From the NCBI RefSeq assembly GCF_036237315.1, contig NZ_CP108357.1, forward strand, positions 1-64,000: DNA of 64,000 bases, in the 5' to 3' direction. Position numbers and translations under genes: made by a program. The notes under the pieces were generated by a model that made no database searches, was not told where the DNA came from, and was given only the letters and a program-made list of their open reading frames with translations. Of this stretch, positions 36,201 through 44,897 are shown piece after piece (position 1 is the first letter of the stretch; each line of letters starts with the position of its first letter). The stretch comes from Streptomyces sp. NBC_01351. GTDB taxonomy: Bacteria > Actinomycetota > Actinomycetes > Streptomycetales > Streptomycetaceae.

Positions 36201-39200
36201 CGCTGGCGCGGAGTGTCTGGGTGGTGACGGAGCTGGTGCCGGTGTTGGTGAGGTCGTAGGTGAATACCTTGCTGGCGCTGTCGCTGCGGGCGCGGCCTGG
36301 CTGCCAGACGCGGGTTGTGCGGCCCAGCGCGTCGTATTCCGCTTCGGTGGTGCGGTTGTTTTGGTCCACCGTTTTGACCGGTGTCCCGCGCAGAGGGTGC
36401 AGGGTGGTGGTGGTCGTCCAGTTCTTGGCGTTGGTGACCTTGATGGTGGTGGCGCGTGCCTGTGCGGAGGGTTCGTAGGCCGTCGTGGTCTTGGCGCCTA
36501 CCGCGTCGATGCTGCTGATGACGCGCCCGTAGGCGTCGTAGGCGCGGGTCGAGTTGACTGTGTACTTGGGCTGGCCGGCTTCGAAGCGGTCGAGTTCTTC
36601 GGTACTGGTGACCTGGCCGGGGCCGTTCAGGGTGCCGTGGGTCTGTCCGTCGTAGGACGTGCGGTTACGGCTGAGGGTGTTCGCCTCGGTTGCTGTGGTC
36701 GCGCAGTCGCTGCTTTGGATCTGGATAGTCTCGGAGACGCGGTCGATCATCCAGGCGGCGGTGTTGCGGGTGTAGGAGGTTTTGGTGCAGGTGTCGGGAA
36801 GCCCGTCTGCCTGGTCCCGGGTCCACTCCTGCATGCCGTAGGTGTCGTCGTACTTGACGGTCTCGGAGGTGGTTTGCCAGGTCTTGTCGGCGCGCAGCTT
36901 CTTCTCACGGGAGGAGCCGTCGCGCTGCATCTGGGCGGTGAGCGCGGGGAGTTTGGTGCCACGGCTGTGGGTCGAGGTGACCTTGGAGAGCCAGGGTTCG
37001 TTCTCGGAGATGGCAACGAGTTCGCCGCCGTCGGAGGCGAAGGTCTGGGTCTCTCGGACGGTGCCGGCGAGCGGGTCGGCGTCTTTGATCGTGTTGCCGG
37101 CGAGGCCGGTGAAGGTGGCGGTGCGCTTGCTGGCGTCGGCCTTGATGTCGCCGTCCATGCCGCGCAGGTAGAAGGTCGTGCGCTTGGAGATGGGGTCGGG
37201 GGCGGTGCCGGCGCGGGTGATGACCTGTTCGTAGCCGCGGAACTGGTTCCAGGTGCGGCGCTTGTCCTCGGTCAGTTCCTCGTCGTCACGGTGCCAGGCT
37301 GCGCCGCCGACGTACTCGTAGCGGACTTCCTGTGGACGTGAGCCGCTGAAGTTGTCGAGCTCGGTGACGCGGGTGACGACGTACTTGTGGAACCAGTCCA
37401 GGGTCGGGTCGAGCGGGCTCTTGTTGTCCGGGTTCCAGTAGGCCGGGTAGCAGCGCGTGGTGTTCCCGTCCTTCGAGGATGGAAGCCCGGCGCCCGGCGC
37501 GCAGTCCGGGTCCGCGTAGCCGACGTCGGTGACCTGACCGGTCTCGGATTCGATCTTGACGACACGGTACTTGTTCATCGCGGGGCGGTTGTCGACGCTG
37601 GAGTCGACGCGGTTGTTCAGCGGCTTGCCGTAGAAGACGACCGGGTTGGTGGGGAGCGTGGTCGCGCCGTCGTGGCCAGTGTGCAGGAGCGAGGCCAGCC
37701 AGAGGGAGGGTGCGGTGTTGTCGCTGGTGGGCGGGAACTGGTGCTTGAGCTCGTAGGAGTCGACGTTGGCGTAACCGCCGGCGCTGTCGAGGACCTGCGT
37801 GGTGATCTTGGTGAGGCGTTTGGTGGTCCAGAAGGTGGCGGAGTAGTTCTCGCAGGTTCCGGTGGTCGCACACTTCTGGTCGAAGGGGACGTCAGGCCAC
37901 TTGGTGGCGTTGGCCGCGGTCAGCTTGGCCGGCGCGCAGTCGAAGACGTCCTTCACTGGAAGGCAGCGCTCCTCGACGCCGAAGACGACCTGCGCGGTCG
38001 GCTTGAACGTGTCGGCGTCCGTCAGCTTCGAGCCGTAGGTGATCTTCTCGAGGTTGCCGCCTCGGATGTACGGGGTGAGCGTGCCCTGCGGGGTCGCAGC
38101 GGAGACACCGAGCTTGTAATGGTTGGTCTCGGTGGCGTACGAGTGGGTGGTCATTCCGCCGCGGGAGTCGACGACGAAGTCGAGGTTCCAGCGCCAGGCC
38201 TGCTGGCACCAGGACGCGGCGAAGGTCGGCTTGTTGCACTCCTCGCCCGCGTTGTTGCCGTAGACAGGAGTCGTCCACGCGGAGTTGGTGGCGGGTGCGG
38301 TGGCGCTGCCGGGCTTGCGGCCGACGCCGAAGTAATGCTGGGTCCCGTCCGGGGTGGTGATCTTCCAGTACTCGCCGTTGTTGTCGCCGTTGGTCGCCCC
38401 GGTCAGTTTCTCGACCTTCGAGGCGTCGTCGTTCTCGAGCCTCCAGGTGCCGGAGGTGTCGTCGCGGACGAGCGTCGAGGACTTGCCGTTCAGGGAGACC
38501 GTCGCGTTGTGCCCGGCCAGGCACTGTTCGCTCGAGTCGGCCTGGCCGTCCTTGGCACAGGGCTTGAAGGTTCGCTCAACGAAGCCGGGCGAGTAGTCCC
38601 AGCCCTCGCCGATCCATGAGGCCTGGTTGTTCGTGGCCGCGGTGCGGCCGTCCACTGCCTGAGAACTGTACGAGAGGTCGATGGTGGGTTTGGTACCGCC
38701 CAGTGCATCCGGTACGGCAATCGGGTACGACCAGGAGAAGCCGCCGGCGTTCCCGCCGCTGGACCACTTGCCCGAAGGTGCCAGGCTGGTGGCGGCGTAG
38801 GTTCCGGCGGGGCCGCCTGGCGCGGCCGTCACGCCGAGCACCGTAGCCCCATCCGAAGCAGTGGAAGCTTCGCTCGTACGCAGACTCTCGCCTGCGGAGC
38901 CGCCCTTGAGGGGTACTTCCGCGCTGAGCAGCCCGGCCCGGTCGCCGTCCCTGGCGGTGGTGACGGGTGTCTGCGTGCGGCACTCAGCGTGCTCGGGGGT
39001 GGTCAGGGCGCATTCCGGCAGCCTGACCAGGTGGGTCCGGTGGAGCCAGTCGCCACCGAAAGCACCCGCGATGTGCGAGACGTCCACCGAGACCTTGACC
39101 GGGCCGGCCTTCACCACATCCCCGGCCGGGCGGACCGTGAGCAGCAGGCCCTGGATGCCGGCCTTCTCGGCGGCAGCTCTGTCCGTGAGCTGCACGGCAG

Positions 39201-39627
39201 CCTTGCCGGTGCGCGGAGCGTCCTTGGCCGACGCGGGGCTCACCCAGACGGGAGCGGTGCCCGCGCGGCTCGGATCGGCGGCGGGAGCCGCTGGGACACC
39301 GGAAGGTGCGGGCGCGGTGAGAAGCGAACCGCGCGGAGCAGCGGGCGCCGTAGCACCAAGATCCACCTCGGCCTGAGAAGCAGGCGGCCAGTACACGTCC
39401 TTCGGGCGCCAGGATGTTGCCCCGTCGCCCTTAAGGGTCTTCGGATCGATCTTCGGAGCGTTCTTCCCGGAGACCGACTCGGTCTTCTTTAATACGCCCG
39501 GTGACCAGCGGCGTTGATCTTTTGGCTGCCACTGCGCGGCTTGGGCAGTTCCCGAGCCGACGAGCAGCGAGAGTGCCACTAACACTGGAACTGCGATGCG
39601 CTGTTTGATCTTCGAGTTTCTTCTCAT
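33235..39627 (-). CDS. Giant secreted RHS/YD-repeat protein, candidate polymorphic toxin
   Basis: The 2130-residue protein starts at ATG 39627 (MRRNSKIKQRIAVPVLVALS) with a signal peptide cut near AQAAQ. The N-terminal third has beta-rich SpvB-like wall segments (AIAVPDALGGTKPTIDLSYS-type pattern, GEGWDYSPGFVERTFKPC). The centre has many YD repeats (YDxxGRxxxxxDPxG, e.g. YDLHGRQIRSVDPDKGTSTV). The RHS core ends at LGAREYDSVLGRFLSVDPLM and NSPLTESDPTGK near residue 1873. The last ~255 residues are unrelated to the core: a Cys pair CDGC, then GWSAGVSATIGAGFDLKVAE and TRSTTLTKTVPMKVKGGEHY, a Thr/Ser-rich beta pattern recalling aerolysin/ETX-type pore formers. In-frame start 39657 is the alternative. 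Confidence 0.9.
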   Translation of the reverse strand: MRRNSKIKQRIAVPVLVALSLLVGSGTAQAAQWQPKDQRRWSPGVLKKTESVSGKNAPKIDPKTLKGDGATSWRPKDVYWPPASQAEVDLGATAPAAPRGSLLTAPAPSGVPAAPAADPSRAGTAPVWVSPASAKDAPRTGKAAVQLTDRAAAEKAGIQGLLLTVRPAGDVVKAGPVKVSVDVSHIAGAFGGDWLHRTHLVRLPECALTTPEHAECRTQTPVTTARDGDRAGLLSAEVPLKGGSAGESLRTSEASTASDGATVLGVTAAPGGPAGTYAATSLAPSGKWSSGGNAGGFSWSYPIAVPDALGGTKPTIDLSYSSQAVDGRTAATNNQASWIGEGWDYSPGFVERTFKPCAKDGQADSSEQCLAGHNATVSLNGKSSTLVRDDTSGTWRLENDDASKVEKLTGATNGDNNGEYWKITTPDGTQHYFGVGRKPGSATAPATNSAWTTPVYGNNAGEECNKPTFAASWCQQAWRWNLDFVVDSRGGMTTHSYATETNHYKLGVSAATPQGTLTPYIRGGNLEKITYGSKLTDADTFKPTAQVVFGVEERCLPVKDVFDCAPAKLTAANATKWPDVPFDQKCATTGTCENYSATFWTTKRLTKITTQVLDSAGGYANVDSYELKHQFPPTSDNTAPSLWLASLLHTGHDGATTLPTNPVVFYGKPLNNRVDSSVDNRPAMNKYRVVKIESETGQVTDVGYADPDCAPGAGLPSSKDGNTTRCYPAYWNPDNKSPLDPTLDWFHKYVVTRVTELDNFSGSRPQEVRYEYVGGAAWHRDDEELTEDKRRTWNQFRGYEQVITRAGTAPDPISKRTTFYLRGMDGDIKADASKRTATFTGLAGNTIKDADPLAGTVRETQTFASDGGELVAISENEPWLSKVTSTHSRGTKLPALTAQMQRDGSSREKKLRADKTWQTTSETVKYDDTYGMQEWTRDQADGLPDTCTKTSYTRNTAAWMIDRVSETIQIQSSDCATTATEANTLSRNRTSYDGQTHGTLNGPGQVTSTEELDRFEAGQPKYTVNSTRAYDAYGRVISSIDAVGAKTTTAYEPSAQARATTIKVTNAKNWTTTTTLHPLRGTPVKTVDQNNRTTEAEYDALGRTTRVWQPGRARSDSASKVFTYDLTNTGTSSVTTQTLRASGLYATSISILDGLGQKVQLQEDPKIEAEGRRLITDTWFDSHGRAVKTNNTYVNADSAPVKTRFIADENMVPATNTTLHDGLGRTVANVFSSKAQEQWRTITAYPGVDRTDTTPPKGDSATSVLTDAQGRTVERRKYKSPTPTGEYDTTRYAYNTDGKLTRITDPAGNIWTYDYDLHGRQIRSVDPDKGTSTVTYDAADRPASTTDARGTTVFTSYDTLGRPTSRNQNTVDGPELATYEYDTLLPGQPTASTTWVDGKPWRRETTSYDIGYRPTGTKLTVPEGEGALTGTYAASTTYNTITGLEYQTNLPAAGGLPFERLRTSRFASGLPRSYGSDNVNYVNYVNYDELGQVRRTTFGDDPKQASFTNTLDPATGRLLSTEFKKQDASTAVDITDYTYTQAGDVTSVTNTQGATRDTQCFTYDYLRRLGEAWTDTGTTTTQPGPSVPGIGNCTNLTPQPGKIGGPAPYRQSFTYDVTGNRTSSTDHDPAGDAAKTVTTTHTYPAPGSPRPHAPTSTTNKTGSAPEVTSAITYDDTGNTLTRPNAPGSTQTLTWTPEGKLASATTPAGTSTYAYDAAGNRLLRKDPGKTTLYLGSTELTLNTTANTVTGTRYYSTPGGTTIVRTSDGKLTYVAADHHNTGTTAIDATTLQVQRRTTKPFGEDRGTAPAAWPGERGFVGGTQDKTTGLTHLGAREYDSVLGRFLSVDPLMIVDDPRQHNAYQYANNSPLTESDPTGKAIEECASGMYTCTNAGTKPTGYGKNYEREVNNSRGTLAPEYVKQKNRNKAPRHFCDGCTTMPPRAPKGLVAPSGGQDVLWSETFWVRNAYYTDYTTAGMLDVAPNDTDVTFAYSEQAMYAAAEQFADKIGWSAGVSATIGAGFDLKVAEVKAEVSATLGINGDYTWTNIDTKTRSTTLTKTVPMKVKGGEHYGLSPHGVIDTYTTTYHHADGRTSTKTWGAFDLTSWTPVTYSEIPINRVALNATVLKTGSTPF

Positions 39628-39958
39628 CGCTCGAAGTCCAGCCGTTGGTGCCGACACGGCATTCCCCCCACGGTCGCCGAGTGGATCAATTGGCCTGAGA
39701 GCCTAGCCTGTTGGCCGTCCGCAATACATGAACCAATCCGGACAAGACATCTCGGCCCGACCTGCAAGGTTCCGAAGATTGCCTGAAACCCGACAGTTCG
39801 CTTACGCGATGGCCGGATCGCGTCGATCGATTTATCACGATCCTGCGAAATAGTTCCCAGGAATATCGAGTTCCGAATTCTGATCACAGGCCGCCCGATC
39901 GGATGGGCTGTTAGCGTTCACGCCCAGTTGTCGGAAACGATCACACTGGGGAGTTCCC
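39628..39958. promoter_or_regulatory. Divergent promoter region between RHS and lectin/LamG genes
   Basis: This 330-bp gap is the only AT-rich stretch for several kb (for example ATCGATTTATCACGATCC and TTCCGAATTCTGATCA around 39825-39885). Both giant genes start from its edges. No gene is present. I cannot assign promoter boxes with confidence. Confidence 0.5.
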
Positions 39959-42900
39959 GTGGGGGGAATGTTACGAAGAATGCGACCGGCCCGTCGGCCG
40001 GTCGCGCTGGCCGGGCTGGTCGCACTTGCCCTGTCCGTCACATCCGTCGGCGCGGCGCCGACCGCCTCGGCAGTCGACAAGCCGGCGGCACCGGCCGCTC
40101 AGACGCCGCCGGAGCGGCCGACGACCGAACGGGAGCGGGCGGAGGACACCGCGCTCGCGGAGGCCAAGCGCACCGGGAAGCCCGTGCCCGTGCCGGCAGG
40201 GACGACCGAGACCGACACGGTGATGGCCAACCCGAACGGCACACTGGGCCTGACCCGCAGCGTCGCCCCGTTGCGCACCAAACGCGACGGCAAGTGGGCC
40301 GAGCTGGACGCCACCCTCGTCAAGGCGGCCGACGGCACGCTCAGCCCGAAGGCCTCGGTGAGCGGCCTGACCCTGTCCGGGGGCGGCACCGCGCCGCTTG
40401 CCACGCTGGACCAAGACGGCAAACAGCTCGTGCTGAGCTGGCCGGAACCACTTCCCGCACCCGTGCTGGAGGGCGCCAGCGCCGTCTATCGCGAGGTGGT
40501 CCCGGGCACCGACCTCAAGGTCACGGCCGATGAGGGCGGTGGCATCTCACAGATCCTCGTCGTCAAGTCCGCCGCGGCCGCGAAGCACCCGAAACTCGCC
40601 AAGCTGACCACCGGCCTGAAGGGCCAGGGCGTCACCGTCTCCGCTGACGGCAACGGCAACCTGAAGGCCACCGATGCCTCGGGCCGTACGGTCTTCCAAG
40701 CTCCGACCCCCACCATGTGGGACTCCACCCGCCCCGTCCAAACTCCCCTCGCCGAACCGTCGAACGCCGCCGCGTTCTCCGAGGCGGCGACCGCAGCCCA
40801 GATTGCGGACGACGAACCGGTCAAGTCCGCCTCGGACAGCGCCGGCCCGGGCGACTCCGCCAAGGTCACCCGGCTCCAGACCGACCTCGGCAAGGACTCC
40901 CTCGCCCTCACCCCGGACCAGGCCTTCATGGCCGACCCCGCCACCACCTACCCGGTCTACATCGACCCGGCATGGCAGCCCACCAGCCGCGGCACCCAGC
41001 ACTGGGCCTGGGTACAGGAGGGCTACCCCACCACCGTCAGCTACGACGACTACAGCGACACCTACGACCCCGGCGTCGGCTACCAACGCTGGCGCACCAG
41101 GACAGGCCTGGAGCGCTACTACGTACAGCTCGACACCAGCGACCTGCGCGACAAGAGCATCAAGAAGGCATCCTTCTTCGCGACCCAGTCGGACGCCGCC
41201 GACGCCACCTGCAGCAACACCTACAACGTAGACCTGCACTCCACCGAACCGCTGCTCTCCAACATCACCTGGAACACCCAGCCCCGGGACTGGGAGATCC
41301 TGCGCACCACCTCCCTCAACAGCGCGGGCGGCCCCGGCTGCCCCGACGCCACCACGCGCGGTGAGTGGGACGTACGCGCACACCTCGCCGCGAACGAATG
41401 GCGCGGCAGCCTCACCTACGGCCTCTTCGCCTCCAACGAATCCAAGAGCAGCAGCAACAACTCCTTCAAGCGGTTCACCCGCGACAAGAACGACCTGCCC
41501 TTCCTGTACATCGAGTACAACCGGCCGCCGTATGACCCGTGGTCCCTTGGCATGAGCCCGGAGCCGAAGAACGCGAACGGCAACGGCTGCGGCTGGGTCG
41601 GCGCCACGGGCTATGCCGGGCTGCGCATTGACGCGTGGATCGGTGATCCGGACGGACAGTCCAACGACGCCCGGTTCCTGGTCCACGACGTCAACGGCGC
41701 CGTGGCCTACGACAGCGGGTGGGGGAACCAAGCAAACGGCACCCACTGGGCAGCCGCGTTGCCGAACAACCTCTCCGACGGCCACACCTACTGGTGGCAG
41801 GTCCAGGGCGGTGACGGCGACATGACCTCCAACTGGGTAAACGGCTGCATGTTCAGCATGGACACCCAGCTCCCGTCCATCCCGGTCGTCACCTCCGCCG
41901 AGTATCCGCCGTCGGGTACCCTGCCCGGCTCCACCAAGCACATCGGCCAGCCCGGTACCTTTACGGTGAAGGCCGCAGACTCCATCAGCGGAGTCCTGTA
42001 CTACGAGTGGGCCTTCAACTCGACCATCCCGGTCGGTGGTGCCAACCGCGTCGACGCGGCCGCCGACGGCAGCGCCACCATCCCGCTGACTCCGACGACC
42101 TGGGGCACCAACATCCTGCGCGTCCAGTCCGTGGACCGCGCCGGCAACCGCTCTCAGCAGCAGACCTACACCTTCTACGTCCCCGACAACCCGAACGCGA
42201 AGACCACACTCGGCGACATCACCGGCGACGAACGCGTCGACTTCATCGCCCCCGCTGCCAACGGCGACCTCATCGTCTACCCGACCGCCATCGACCCCGC
42301 AGCCGGCGGCATGCTCGCCTCCAACGCAGCCAACAGCCCCGACGGCAAGAGCTGGGGCAACGGCACCCTCGTCACCCACCGCGGCGGCAACGGCATCCGC
42401 ATCGACGACCTATGGGCCTACCGCGACGGCAACCTGTGGCTCTACCGCAACTCCCTTACCGAGGGCGGCCTCGAAGCCTACGGCGGCCTCTACTACAGCA
42501 AGGCCAATCGGGGCGAGGGCGTCACACGGCCCGACGCAGGGGATTGCCGCGTCGCCGCCACAGGCCAGCCCTGTGGCGCCGAGTACGCGGGAACCTGGGC
42601 ACGGGTCAAGCAGATCCTCGCCGTCGGCGACGCACTACCGGAAGCAGGCGGCGTCACCCCTCGCAATGATCTGATCACCGTAGAGAACGACGGCACGAGC
42701 AGCGCACTGATGTTGTTCCAGGGCACCGGCACGACTGGCGAACTGCGCGACCCTCTCGTGCTCGTCCTTAGCCCCACAGGCTGGGACAACCTCACCCTCA
42801 TCGCCCCCGGTGACGCCACCGGCGACAGCCTCCCCGACCTCTGGGCCCGCGACAACACCACCGGCGACGTCTACCAGTACGCCAACGTCGCCGGAAACCC

Positions 42901-44176
42901 CGCAGCCCTCGGCGACCACACCAAGCGCACCAAGATCAGCTCAGGCGTCAACGCAACCACCTACCCTGTCATCGGCACCTCCGGCGACACCAGCGCCGAC
43001 GGCATCCCCGACCTGTGGGCCCTGGACAGCCTCCACCGGCTGCGCACCTGGAACGGCGTCGCCACCTCCGGCAAGGTCACCGGATTCAACACCGGCCACA
43101 CCATGGGCGACGCCCGCATCTCCACCGCGCACTGGAAACTGAACGAGGCCACCGGCAACACCGCCATCGACCTCCGCCGCCGCAACAACGCGGCCCTCAG
43201 CGCCACCGGCGCCACCCGGGTCAAGGACGACACCGTCGCGGGCACCACCACCGACGTCGTCGCCCTCAACGGAACCACCGGAACCGTCACCGCCGCCGGC
43301 CCTGCCGTCGACACCACCCGAAGCTTCACCGTCTCCGCCTGGGCCAAGTCCAACAAACCCACCGGCGTCGTTCTCAGCCAGGACGGAGCGCACGCCAGCG
43401 GGTTCATGCTCTGGCACGACGGGGACGGCACCTGGCGGTTTGGAATGTCCAAGCGGGACGACGACGGCTGGGATTACGACCAGACCCTAGTCATGAACGA
43501 CGCCGCCAAGGTCCAACTCAATGCATGGATCCAGCTCACCGCCACGTACGACGACCGGACCGGCCTGATTGCCCTCTACGTCAACGGCACCCTGGCCGGC
43601 ACTGGCCACCACGCCAAGGCCAACGCATGGAATGCCACCGGCCCCCTGGTCATGGGCCGCTACAAGAGGGCGAGCAAGACGTCCTCCTTCTTCGAAGGCG
43701 GTATCAGCAACGTTTCCGTCTACAACCACTCCACCGTCCCCACCGCAAACGGCACCAAGCTCGTCTCCGCGCTGAACTCCGCAAAGTGCGCAGACAACAA
43801 CTTCGGCAACAGCATCGACGGTAACCGCATCCAGATCTGGGACTGCAGCACCACCAACGACGACCCTGCTCAGAGATTCGCCATCACGGCAGACGGTGAA
43901 CTTCGCATCGGCGGAAAGTGCGTAGACATCTCAGGCGGCGGCACGACCAACGGCACCCCGATCCTGCTGTGGACCTGCGCCACCGGCGCCTACAACCAGC
44001 AGTGGCTCCCCACCGCAACCGGCGGCTTCTACAACCCGCACTCCGGCCGCTGCCTCGACCTGCCGTACGCCCGCACCGACAACGGCAACCAACTCGAACT
44101 GTTCGACTGCACCTACGGCAACAACCAACGCTGGCACGCCCCCGGCCTCGCCACCCCCCTGGGAAACGCCAGCTGA
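39959..44176 (+). CDS. Giant secreted protein: DNRLRE-like, VCBS/FG-GAP-like, LamG and ricin-type lectin domains
   Basis: The 1405-residue protein begins at GTG 39959 with GGGGAG seven bases upstream (ATG 39968 is an alternative). A signal peptide is cut near TASAVDK. Residues ~90-530 are a DNRLRE-like wall region (NPNGTLGLTRSVAPLRTKRD; DPAWQPTSRGTQHWAWVQEG; NITWNTQPRDWEILRTTSLN). FN3-like stretches follow, then repeat-type GDITGDERVDFIAPAANGDL and GDATGDSLPDLWARDN segments. A LamG domain (FTVSAWAKSNKPTGVVLSQD) and a C-terminal ricin-B lectin with QxW-type repeats (YNQQWLPT, NNQRWHAP) complete it. It probably binds glycans outside the cell. Similar proteins accompany RHS genes in Streptomyces, so the two may act together. 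Confidence 0.88.
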   Translation: MGGMLRRMRPARRPVALAGLVALALSVTSVGAAPTASAVDKPAAPAAQTPPERPTTERERAEDTALAEAKRTGKPVPVPAGTTETDTVMANPNGTLGLTRSVAPLRTKRDGKWAELDATLVKAADGTLSPKASVSGLTLSGGGTAPLATLDQDGKQLVLSWPEPLPAPVLEGASAVYREVVPGTDLKVTADEGGGISQILVVKSAAAAKHPKLAKLTTGLKGQGVTVSADGNGNLKATDASGRTVFQAPTPTMWDSTRPVQTPLAEPSNAAAFSEAATAAQIADDEPVKSASDSAGPGDSAKVTRLQTDLGKDSLALTPDQAFMADPATTYPVYIDPAWQPTSRGTQHWAWVQEGYPTTVSYDDYSDTYDPGVGYQRWRTRTGLERYYVQLDTSDLRDKSIKKASFFATQSDAADATCSNTYNVDLHSTEPLLSNITWNTQPRDWEILRTTSLNSAGGPGCPDATTRGEWDVRAHLAANEWRGSLTYGLFASNESKSSSNNSFKRFTRDKNDLPFLYIEYNRPPYDPWSLGMSPEPKNANGNGCGWVGATGYAGLRIDAWIGDPDGQSNDARFLVHDVNGAVAYDSGWGNQANGTHWAAALPNNLSDGHTYWWQVQGGDGDMTSNWVNGCMFSMDTQLPSIPVVTSAEYPPSGTLPGSTKHIGQPGTFTVKAADSISGVLYYEWAFNSTIPVGGANRVDAAADGSATIPLTPTTWGTNILRVQSVDRAGNRSQQQTYTFYVPDNPNAKTTLGDITGDERVDFIAPAANGDLIVYPTAIDPAAGGMLASNAANSPDGKSWGNGTLVTHRGGNGIRIDDLWAYRDGNLWLYRNSLTEGGLEAYGGLYYSKANRGEGVTRPDAGDCRVAATGQPCGAEYAGTWARVKQILAVGDALPEAGGVTPRNDLITVENDGTSSALMLFQGTGTTGELRDPLVLVLSPTGWDNLTLIAPGDATGDSLPDLWARDNTTGDVYQYANVAGNPAALGDHTKRTKISSGVNATTYPVIGTSGDTSADGIPDLWALDSLHRLRTWNGVATSGKVTGFNTGHTMGDARISTAHWKLNEATGNTAIDLRRRNNAALSATGATRVKDDTVAGTTTDVVALNGTTGTVTAAGPAVDTTRSFTVSAWAKSNKPTGVVLSQDGAHASGFMLWHDGDGTWRFGMSKRDDDGWDYDQTLVMNDAAKVQLNAWIQLTATYDDRTGLIALYVNGTLAGTGHHAKANAWNATGPLVMGRYKRASKTSSFFEGGISNVSVYNHSTVPTANGTKLVSALNSAKCADNNFGNSIDGNRIQIWDCSTTNDDPAQRFAITADGELRIGGKCVDISGGGTTNGTPILLWTCATGAYNQQWLPTATGGFYNPHSGRCLDLPYARTDNGNQLELFDCTYGNNQRWHAPGLATPLGNAS

Positions 44177-44195
44177 CTCCAGCTGTCTGACCCAT

Positions 44196-44233
44196 GGGCC
44201 CGCCATCTCCGAAACCCCGGAGGTGGCGGGCCC
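44196..44233. terminator. 15-bp inverted repeat, bidirectional terminator
   Basis: GGGCCCGCCATCTCC and GGAGGTGGCGGGCCC pair over 15 positions (one G-T wobble) around GAAACCCC. It follows the lectin/LamG gene stop by 20 bases and also lies 3' of the minus-strand membrane-protein gene. Confidence 0.85.
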
Positions 44234-44295
44234 GCGCCTCTCAGGGTGGGAGCCGCCCCGCCGGGGGAATCCGGGCGGGGCGCGGCGCACCGAGG

Positions 44296-44568
44296 TCACC
44301 TCCTGGAGGCCATGACCGCGACGAGGACCCCGGCGATGGTGAAGACGATCGTGACGCCCGCGGCGGCGACGGTCAGCGGAATGGCGAGCGAGGGGTGCGC
44401 GGCGGTTACGTAGAGAAGGCCGGCGCCGATGACGAGTACGAGGAGGACGAAGACCAGGACCAGGAGGGGCAGGAGCGCCGCTGTCGCGCCGCCGCCTGAG
44501 GCTGGCGGCGTCGGCTGCTGCGGGACGGGAGCGGGGTCCTGCGGCGGGGTGGAAGTCGGCTGAGACAT
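44296..44568 (-). CDS. Small membrane protein, intact copy 3
   Basis: The 90-residue protein starts at ATG 44568 (MSQPTSTPPQDPAPVPQQPT). A Pro/Gln/Thr-rich N-terminus precedes two adjacent hydrophobic segments (LLPLLVLVFVLLVLVIGAGL and PLTVAAAGVTIVFTIAGVLV) and the tail MASRR. Its DNA is repeated, in broken form, at 29461-29624 and 32090-32245. Each copy has a long inverted repeat 40-80 bp after it. No family recognised. Two-TM proteins beside surface-protein genes may help export or anchor them, but nothing in sequence proves it. Confidence 0.75.
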   Translation of the reverse strand: MSQPTSTPPQDPAPVPQQPTPPASGGGATAALLPLLVLVFVLLVLVIGAGLLYVTAAHPSLAIPLTVAAAGVTIVFTIAGVLVAVMASRR

Positions 44569-44897
44569 GGGTGGGTGGTCCTTCGGATTCGGGCATGTGT
44601 GGTCGCACGCGATGGCGTGGAGCGGGAGCTGGCGCCGCTTCGTACCGAGGGCGGGAGCTCGATGGGCACACCGTGCAGGAGGCGGTACTTAGAACCGCAA
44701 GTCCTGTGGGGCTTCCACGTTGACGAGAATTTGAATTCAAGGGTTCTGACCAGCGGGTTTACCGTGGGAGAACGGTTGAATTGGGCCGCTACGACTGGTA
44801 GGGCAAGGCGCGCAAGCCTCCTGATTGGGCCCGTGCTACCCCGGACTCCTTGGTGGAGCCGGGGGCATCACGGGCCGTCAGCGGCCTGCGGAAGTGG
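44569..44897. other. Intergenic, no gene seen
   Basis: About 330 bases between the small membrane-protein gene and the sigma-partner gene stop. Some AT-rich patches (TTTGAATTCAAGGGTTCTGA, 44730-44750) could be the promoter of the membrane-protein gene. No frame has gene-like composition. Confidence 0.4.

Noticed and set aside
33841..38619. Very long plus-strand frames opposite the RHS gene
   Set aside because: Antisense shadows of a high-GC coding sequence, without signal peptide, domain or ribosome site.
40547..42379. 610-residue minus-strand frame inside the lectin/LamG gene
   Set aside because: Shadow of the plus-strand gene, which has a signal peptide and clear domains.
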